A model generated the notes under the pieces. That model was not told where the DNA came from. It ran no database searches and saw only the letters and a program-made list of their open reading frames with translations. Positions 56,626-64,000 of a stretch of 64,000 nucleotides of DNA are shown piece by piece (position 1 is the stretch's first letter; every line of letters begins with the position of its first letter). Position numbers and translations under genes: made by a program. Source of the stretch: Diphasiastrum complanatum (Eukaryota > Streptophyta > Lycopodiopsida > Lycopodiales > Lycopodiaceae); NCBI GenBank assembly GCA_029204225.1, contig CM055098.1:47725587-47789586 (forward strand), in the 5' to 3' direction.

Positions 56626-57075
56626 CTTATGAGATGGGGTGAGGAGGTAGGAGGACTTACTGAATCCTGGATCAATTTCATAGAATGTTATGAGATTGAT
56701 GAGGAAGAGGAAATAGAACTACCAACAACATCCGAGTCAAGGGAAGTTCTGGGTGGAACCAGAACAAGCTTGACTGAGAGAATGGTTGATAAGAATGATT
56801 TTATAGAAATAGAAATTAATAAAGGTAAAATTATGAATTAATATAAACACCAATTAGACCAATAATGTAGAGATTATATACTACTTCTTTAAAAATATCA
56901 ATATGTATTTGCTTGGTCGATGGATGATTTAATAGGAATACCAGTTAAATGGGGAGAACATAGAATAGATCTCATTCAAGGAACAATACCTGTTAGGCAG
57001 AGACAATACATGTTAAATCCAAATTATTCTTTGGTAGTTAAAAATGAATTAGATAGATGCCTTAGAGCAGGTATT
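56626..57075 (+). pseudogene. Gypsy spacer and RT N-terminus fragment
   Basis: The open frame 56629-56841 is acidic (CYEIDEEEEIELPTTSESRE), like the spacer before RT in tRNA-Asp-primed gypsy elements. RT then starts with YQYVFAWSMDDLIGIPVKWG, then IPVRQRQYMLNPNYSLVVKN and ELDRCLRAGI. It stops at about 57075 against an LTR, before any catalytic motif. Confidence 0.8.
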
Positions 57076-57892
57076 TGTTGATTTTACACATGTGGATTGT
57101 CCACAGCATGTACTTGTGATCTCCTAAGGTGTGTAGATGCACCAAGATCAAGACTAGATTGAGATTCAAGATCAATATTAGATCCTATGGCAAAAACACA
57201 CTACTACATGCATTCAATCACTTACAACTCTCACTCACATGGGTGGGAAGTATTCAAAAATTATTCTAAGTAAAAACAAGCTGCTCTCCTCAGGTAGAGA
57301 GAGAAAAACCATCATGAGCTCTCAAGTAGAGAGAGAAAGCTAGAAATCCAATAACACTCAAAATCCACATAATTACCAAATCAATTATATCCAAATGAGT
57401 ACACAAAATTAGATCCACGAGCTACCACTATGCTTAACTATGATTGGACCACACTTTGTCACCTCTTAATCCTATTGGACCATTGATCCATGCACCTCTG
57501 AATTCTATTGGACCATTTTCAAGCAAACCTCAAATTCTATTGGACCACTCATGGTTCCACCTCTAAATCCTATTGGACCTCTTAAACTTCATCAAACAAA
57601 AGCATTACACTTGTCTACACTCTAATTGGCACAAGTTTGGCCTCCTACTCTATTTTGGCTCAATAGTGGCATTACAAGTGGAAATGGATAATTTGCCATC
57701 TATTTCAAATTTGACCCTATCAACATCCTACACCTAAATGCTTGACTATGAAATTCTATGAGACCCCTTTATCAAAATTTTTGATTTACTTTACAAGTCT
57801 CCACACGTGGGAACATCCTCCACACATGTGAGATTCACGTACAAACTTCTATCATAAAAAATACCAAGCTAGATTTTTGCCAATTTCTCACA
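57076..57892 (-). repeat. 3' LTR of a copia-type element (about 817 bp)
   Basis: The right end CAATTTCTCACA is followed by CTCCTCAAAAAA, a minus-strand polypurine tract (TTTTTTGAGGAG), as in family B and at 62029. The left end is taken at TGTTGATTTT, where gypsy RT stops; it could instead be the TGTGGATTG a few bases later. Confidence 0.65.
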
Positions 57893-58690
57893 CTCCTCAA
57901 AAAATAGCTTGGAAAGGTACTAGATCACTTGAGAAGTTTGTAAATTTTTTTGAGTGGATCCTTTGGTATGCATAAGAAGTGAATATCAACCAAGGGATCC
58001 ATCATAGCAGCACCCTCACCATATCCATGATAAGACCTCTTTGGTAGAGATCTCTTGCCAATGCCTTTGAAGAGTGCTCCACCAATATGCCACTATGATC
58101 ATGGGCTTCCTCCATGCTTGATGATGATCTTTGCTTTGAAAGTTCCACTTGCATGATGGATGCACCATAAATAAAGAAATCTGAGGCTTCCAAGCCTCAT
58201 AAGGATCACGGAGATCAAGATCATAAGATATGAAACAATGATGATTATCAAGATTATGCTTTCTAGGTTGACTAGTCCACATACAATGAACTATATCCAT
58301 GATGGATCTAATCTTGATATCAAAGACTATCTTGATCTTTTTTAGGCTAGTTACTCTCTCAAGAATGTAAGTGTCCACTTTGGATACTTCACTTAATCTC
58401 AAAAGGAGTTTACAGTTTGCCTCAAAACATGTTTTTAAAAAAAGTGAGTACGAAGCTCAATCTTGTTCTTACTAGAACCAAGAGCATACTTTTGACAATA
58501 CAATATCTTGCTTTCAAAAAGTATTGAAAACATATCTAAGTCAATAATGACAAGAAACATGTCCAGATCATAAGCATCATACAAAATTAGTATAGCTTTT
58601 CTTGAACTTTGAGATCCAAAAAATTCAATGAAACAAGATAGCATTTCAAGAAAAGGAAGAGAAGCATATATGAAGGCCCCACTTTGCAGA
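57893..58690 (-). pseudogene. Copia-type internal region with unknown ORF, copy 1
   Basis: Minus-strand frames 58644-58435, 58402-58016 and 58193-58002 contain MLSCFIEFFGSQSSRKAILI, then MRLSEVSKVDTYILERVTSL, and end with KEVLSWIW. They align in order with 62045-63160 (MRISEASKVDTYIHKQVVSL, KEALSSIW), so a related coding region is present twice. It is not integrase, RT or RNase H as far as I can see. It ends near 58690 against gypsy sequence. Confidence 0.5.
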
Positions 58691-58737
58691 TTTTATCTTT
58701 GTAAGGCCCCACTTTGCATATAGCTTTATTGAAATCA

Positions 58738-59650
58738 GGTTAACTCTTGAACCTCCATCTATCACGGCTGCTTCTTACCAAACTATCTATGTTGTATTGG
58801 TAGGGTGATGTTTCGGTGCTCACTTTCCCGTGCCACTCCTACATTGAGCACTTCATTTGATTCTTCAAACCCGACACAAAAAAAGTGGCTCACGATGGAC
58901 CGTTGGCTCAATCTGAGTTAACTTTTCCGCTAATACTTTTTTTTACTTTTGGCACCAACTTAAGAAATTCTCCCAATGTAATATTCATGATCATTTCCAT
59001 TTGCGATGCTTCAGGTTCTGTCATCTTGCAGGGTTCTTCATGATGGTGCAACTGAGTATTAACATCCGTTTTGTCTAATATTCTGGTATATATTCTTTTA
59101 TGAGTTGAGATTCGAATACACCCCTGATGCAGTAGGTATATTTGTAGTTGGAGTATATTCAATAGGTACTAGATCAACCAGAACTTCTTTCTGCTTCTGA
59201 GCTCTGGTAACAACCATCAAAGGTACACTTGGTCCATTAGGTTGAGCTATTGGCCTTTGCTTGATCATAATCATATTCACTGGAGTAGTAACCGGTGGTG
59301 GTTTTGGTCTTGCTGGACAATCCTTGTAACAAAGTCCATAACCGCATTCACAACATAATGGAACAAACTTCCCTTTGTTTAGAAATTCCACAACTCTGTG
59401 GTTCTCTCCTCATGCAAAGCATCCAAGTGGTGCTCTGGCCCATTGTCTCATTGTTTGTTGTTGTGTGACAACATAGATAGCATACTATTTTGAAGGTCCA
59501 ATATCTTGATCATTACTGTAATTCCATTGTTCATTACCATTGTAAGGCTCAAGTTCTATTAAATTCATAGGAGGAGCTTGTTGTGCTTGTGGAGCTAACA
59601 AAGCTAGTTGTTTAGGACATCCTAGGCCAAAGTTCTGATTCTTAGGATCA
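58738..59650 (-). pseudogene. Gypsy gag C-terminus and protease start
   Basis: From 59650 down: FGLGCPKQLALLAPQAQQAP, then QTMRQWARAPLGCFA, then the frame 59391-59098 with a Cys-rich zinc-binding segment (CCECGYGLCYKDCP) and a Pro-rich tail. Near 58738-58773, AAVIDGGSRVNLI is the catalytic protease motif (DGG form). Stops and shifts break the chain. It belongs to the minus-strand element whose primer site is at 60441. Confidence 0.72.
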
Positions 59651-60440
59651 GATCCTCAGAAAAGTAGGCAAAGGTCTAAGAGTAGTATTTTTATTTTTGC
59701 AAAAAAAAAGTGGCCCTTTTTGACAAAAATAGGTCAATATGGCAATTGGCCTTGACTTAGCGTTCGCCCAACTCATTGACTCTCAAAAATAGTAAGTGGG
59801 ACTGACATTGACTCTGACAAAGGTTTAGGTGAAGGGTCTTTTTAGAGAATTGGTATTTTTGCAGAAAAGTTTATATTTCTCACAAAAGGTTACCAACAAC
59901 TAGATGAACAGTCACTTTGGCCTTTTATATTTGGTGTGAATAGATAGATAAGAATCACACCTATGTGCGTTAAATCAGACGAATGTTCTATTTGTGTTTT
60001 TTAAATTTTTGGTGGTTTTCTGATTGTTTTTGCTCTGTTTTTGGAAATCTGCTGGGAACTAATCTCTGGCCTTCAATCTGAAGATACTCTGTATGAATAT
60101 GGTCTTGTATGGAACTCGAGGAAGGTTCTTTTCCAAAGAGCAAGAAGTTACCAAGTCCGATGATAAAATTGCCTTCTTCACCAAATCTACAAAAATGAGT
60201 GATTTTTGTTGTTTTCTTTGATTTTTCGGATCCAAATGGATCTTAAGAGTTGTGATCTATATGGCTTCCCCTGTTCAATAATCAGATTAGATTCTAAACA
60301 AGCAAAACCACTCAAATCAAGCAAAATAGCACCCAATCTAACTCTAAATTGCAATTTTAACCCTACTAATGCCAAAACAAGATGCCTAAATGCAAGCTAA
60401 CATTTATCCAAACAAGATGCAAATTGAAAAATTGGTTTAG
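59651..60440 (-). other. Leader of minus-strand gypsy element; no gene seen
   Basis: Lies between primer site and the gag remnant. Only short frames; much of gag is apparently missing. Confidence 0.5.
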
Positions 60441-60461
60441 CTCCCCGACAATGGTGCCAAA
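60441..60461 (-). other. Primer binding site, tRNA-Asp type
   Basis: On the minus strand this reads TTTTGGCACCATTGTCGGGG, a variant of the TGGCGCCGTTGCCGGGGA site, 2 bp from the LTR. Confidence 0.78.
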
Positions 60462-60463
60462 AT

Positions 60464-61265
60464 TGTAGTGAATTATTTCATATACTAGCCTCAACCCTAG
60501 ATCCAAACACACAAGCATCAAGGAGACAAGGTTAGTTGTCACGCAGAGGTTCGTTTCCATGAGAGCGATAGCATATTTCATAATCCAGCATGTGAACACT
60601 AACACTAAGATCCATTAACACTAGGATGCTTAATATGCCATTATGCACTTCCCTTCATGCTTAGTAGTGAGACTGAAGGACACCCTTCATGCACCCTTCA
60701 AGATTGAAACCCACAAGCGTATCGCGTGTGCGTGCATCAGTGGAGAGTGTTGTGTGATTGAATGCTTTGAGTGTAATCCTTACCTGAAAGTTGGAGAGGA
60801 ATTCATTAAAGCTCGGAGAGCATGCAATGGGAGTAATAACAAATGTCTGCGCTGGTCTTTTAGTGATTGTAGTAGTCTCTTTTATAGTCATTGTAGTCAC
60901 GTATCAACCCTCGGATCCATGGCTGCAACCTTCCAGATTCGTGAGCAAAATAATTACCGAGGTTGAGAACGCAACGTATCAAAAGGATGGAGCAATATTG
61001 ATCACGGGAGAGGATGTTCCTGATATTTTGATCCTTGGCAATGACACTGCTCCTCAAGCCATCTCTCAGGTGTTTATCTTCATCGGGCTTCTCGAAGATT
61101 GAGAGAGGGCTGATTAGAATAGATTTATCTTTGTCCTTCCATACTTCATCAACAATAAGCTTGGTTTCATTATTTGTTTTCAAAGTTACCTCTTCATGTG
61201 CAAAAAAGTACAAAAAGGACCAAGAGTGGATCCTAATCTGATCCTCAAGAGGGATTGGTTGTCAG
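60464..61265 (-). repeat. 5' LTR of minus-strand gypsy element (right end approximate)
   Basis: It begins TGTAGTGAATTATTTC beside the primer site. The right boundary is set roughly where another LTR region seems to begin. Overlapping short ORFs on both strands are not supported as genes. Confidence 0.55.
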
Positions 61266-61289
61266 CTTACTTGATGTATCAATCTACTT

Positions 61290-62029
61290 TAGATTAAGAT
61301 CAATCTAGATCAATTCTAGACACAAAATCCTAACAAGAACAATCATTAATTGAAGGTAAGTGTACTTTATGATTTCACACGTGTGAAACACTGTCTGAGT
61401 ACGGACTCCAACTTGAAAATCAAGTACACATTGATAGAGCCTCAAAACAATCAAAACAAATGTAGACAAATGGAGATATTCACTCAAAATTGCTTCCAAA
61501 ACCAAGATTGGTGTCTCACATTGATTATGGCCAAATGTGGCTCTATATATACAATAAGTGGGAGCTCGTGGTACTGATCATCCCTTTGATCCCACATGTG
61601 TGAAGGTGCTTTGTCATATGATGATTCATCATGCAAAACTGACACTTGGACAAAACCTTCTATTTTGAGCACTTTTGGTCCATTTTCCTTCTATATAGAG
61701 ATCTACTTGAAAATCTTCTAGAAGTCAAAATTCGTCTACTTCAGCTTATTCCACACATGTGAGCTGTCCTCTACACATGGGATGTGACACCTAACCAAAG
61801 GATGTGGCTCATGCAAGCAATAGACTGATGCCATGTGTCATATGTCTAGAAAACTAGTTTTTGGCCTTTTTAGCCACTAGAACTTGAATTAAATCATATG
61901 TACAACCTATATGATTATGGAACATGACAATTACACTATTTTCACACGTGGGAATAGGCTCCACACATGTGTGTTTATCTATATACAAGATTTTTGGTCT
62001 CTACCAAGCTTATTTTTGCATTTTTCACA
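61290..62029 (-). repeat. 3' LTR of second copia-type element (left end approximate)
   Basis: The right end TTTTTCACA is followed by CTCCTCCTCAAAAA, a minus-strand polypurine tract. CTATATATACAATAAG at about 61540 may be the TATA region. The left end could not be pinned down. Confidence 0.6.
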
Positions 62030-62044
62030 CTCCTCCTCAAAAAT

Positions 62045-63160
62045 CTAGCTTGGTAGATTTAGCTTGATGGAAAACATGATGATCTTGAACTTGACTCCAT
62101 GGGCTGAATTGGTCTTTGCTGGTTCAAAAGGTGTGAAGATCAGCCAATGAGCTTGATGTTGATCTGAAATCACCATATCGATGATAGTGCTTCTTTGATG
62201 TTGACGTCTTTGATGAGCTTGAGAGCCTTGCACCATCCTAGCACCTCCAAAATTGATTCCTTCCAATTTTCATGTAGATGCTTGACCTTGAGGCTTGCCC
62301 CTTCACATGAGATATGCTCCTCTTTCCCTTGAAATGTGAGCCACATGGGTTCAACCATGTTTCTTGAGTTTCTACTTGGAATCACAACTTGAGAAGGTCT
62401 CTCCTCCTCAATCCTTGGCACACTTGAACCTTGAGATTACTCCTTAAGATCCTCTTCATGATGCTCCTTCTTGATGGAAATCCGAGACCTCCATGTCTCA
62501 TAATGATCACAACAACTATGACCACACAATATGCACTTCCTATGATTATCAAGATTACTTATGCTAGAAACATAAGTCCAAAAATCACACAACTTGGCAT
62601 GATTTTTCCAATATTGAAATCAAAAGACATTTCCATCTCAATAAGCTAACTACTTGCTTATGGATATAAGTGTCCACTTTGGATGCTTCACTTATTCTCA
62701 TAAGACGTTTACAACTTGCCTTTAAGATTGAAAACTTACAAATTTCATCTTTATGAATGAACACATCATTCATGATCTTATTGAAACCAAAAGATCCTAC
62801 ATTATGAAGATATTTCCATTTCCTTGACTTCATAACTAATGTAAGCTTACAAGGAAAACATATTTTGCTATCTTTTAAGGCATCACACTCAACTAGTATT
62901 GTCTTAATCCACCTTTGAGATACAAAAATCTCTTCAAAGCAAAATGGTTCTTCATAAGTTGACATGAGAGCATAAATGAAACTATTTTCATTTTGTGATT
63001 GCTCCTTATTCTTGATCGATTTCTCTTGGATAATAACAATAAGTTTGAACTTGTCCAAAGTTCCAAGCAAAATACTTTCCAAGGACATAAAATAAATCCA
63101 AGTTACTTTCATGAAAGTGACATCTATCTTTGCATCTTGAACCAAACAATGCACTTCCAA
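62045..63160 (-). pseudogene. Copia-type internal region with unknown ORF, copy 2
   Basis: The frame 63160-62585 (191 codons) includes VTWIYFMSLESILLGTLDKF, FCFEEIFVSQRWIKTILVEC, LVMKSRKWKYLHNVGSFGF and LMRISEASKVDTYIHKQVVS. Frame 62421-62170 has MPRIEEERPSQVVIPSRNSR, which resembles the copia segment before RT (SPRR..R), and ends KEALSSIW before the LTR. The main frame matches no known domain that I recognise but is shared with 57893-58690. It lies between a zinc-knuckle region and the 3' LTR, where pol should be. Confidence 0.5.
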
Positions 63161-63285
63161 ATGAAAATTTCAAAAGGTTTGACATGTGTTGTGATGGACT
63201 CTTGAAGACAAATCTTGCAAGTCCTTGTGAGACTCCAAGCCTCATTCACCTTTGCACAGAGGAAACACCTTTCCTTGGACTTGTC

Positions 63286-63543
63286 CTATTTGCATTTTGA
63301 ACTTGAAGCTCCATCCTTCACCTCGGCCCCCTTGCTTTGGTTCTCCTTCGATGGATGATTGGTCTTCTTTTTGTAGCATCTTGAGAAAAAATATCCTCCC
63401 TTGCCACAAAGGTTGCACTCAGGATCCTTTCTTTCCTTCAATAGGATGCCACCTATTGATGCCATGTGAACAAGAACCTGTGATATGATTCTACAAATGT
63501 AATTTGTGACTTTCAAGAGACTAGATTTGAACATCTTCAACAA
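63286..63543 (-). pseudogene. Zinc-knuckle-like gag fragment
   Basis: CNLCGKGGYFFSRCYKKK resembles a gag CCHC knuckle with His changed to Tyr, followed by a basic, polar tail (HPSKENQSKGAEVKDGASSS). It lies upstream (minus sense) of the unknown ORF of the same element. The gag core is not visible. Confidence 0.5.
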
Positions 63544-64000
63544 TCTAGAAGGACCTACAAAAGATCTAGCTCACAAACCTAAGAATCAATCTTCATAGTA
63601 ATGAGTAGTCACTTGGAAACTTTGCTTTGATCACTAAGACAAAAGCACACAATCTTTGAATCAAATCACTAAAGAAATCAGATCCAATCTCCTATTGGAC
63701 TCATCAAATACCAATGACTCTTTCTTTTGAAAGTTTGAAATGGATATGAAAAAGATTTGACACCTAGATTTTCCTTTTCACTTGACTAGTTCTCTCAACA
63801 CTTGAGATTCTTGAACAAAAGATGGGTTTTGTTTCAAATACATGAAAATCAAACTTAATCACTTCTTTTGGACTCACTCTTGACCCAAATAATCTCACAC
63901 TTGAGATTTAGAATGAATTTGATTTGATTTGACAACAAACTATACCATCAATTTTTCACAAAGCTTAAAAAATTAGACAACTAGAGATTTACAAAGATCT
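63544..64000. other. No gene seen
   Basis: No clear ORF. It is probably internal sequence of the minus-strand copia-type element that continues beyond the window. Confidence 0.45.

Noticed and set aside
60643-61241. Several overlapping ORFs of 70-117 codons on both strands
   Set aside because: They fall in a putative LTR next to a primer site, conflict with each other, and match nothing known.

Overview
This window looks like intergenic DNA from a large, repeat-rich land-plant nuclear genome. It is AT-rich. It is filled with Ty1/copia and Ty3/gypsy LTR retrotransposons that use plant-type primer binding sites (tRNA-iMet and tRNA-Asp), plus pieces of DNA transposons and long TA, GA and TC microsatellites. 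I found no intact host gene, tRNA or rRNA. The species cannot be fixed from what I see; any seed plant, fern or lycophyte with a bloated genome would fit. All comparisons were made by eye, so boundaries not tied to LTR ends or target-site duplications are approximate.

Layout. 1-6055: a decayed copia element (family A, minus strand) inserted in a gypsy reverse transcriptase (6056-6790, minus). 6825-10795: pieces of tRNA-Asp-primed gypsy elements, with one gag on each strand. 10798-22297: the pol of a Tat-like gypsy element (plus), carrying protease, RT, a degenerate RNase H, integrase, then a second archaeal-type RNase H and further ORFs behind apparent splice acceptors. It is split by a young, structurally complete copia element (family B, 12676-19105, minus, 1317-aa polyprotein, target duplication CCAAC). 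22298-24990: the 3' LTR and 3'-terminal unknown ORF of another gypsy element (minus). 26335-27800: a copia relic. 28129-29745: a small-LTR element with an unknown coiled-coil ORF. 29750-33110: two convergent, intron-bearing ORFs that look like a DNA transposon. 33297-35810: a copia relic. 36240-38456: a possible LTR plus primer binding site. 39437-39590: a TA repeat. 39885-40760: another coiled-coil ORF. 40900-46125: a possible CACTA element with a TNP2 fragment, tandem duplications and a nested family-A copia piece. 46225-46940: gypsy RNase H. 47481-48127: GA and GT repeats. 48288-54537: a chromovirus (minus) with both LTRs, target duplication GGAGG, a chromodomain, and no recognisable gag. 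54543-54997: a promoter-like segment and a signal-peptide-like start fused to a copia RNase H remnant. 55392-56612: family-A LTR. 56626-64000: more gypsy pieces and two related copia-type elements that carry an unknown ORF where pol would be expected.

The genes form nested insertions, not a pathway. The order inferred from interruptions is: gypsy elements first, family A and the chromovirus later, and the family-B copia element last. The items most worth attention are the RNase H placed after integrase, and a repeated pattern of unknown, often coiled-coil ORFs lying just upstream of 3' LTRs.
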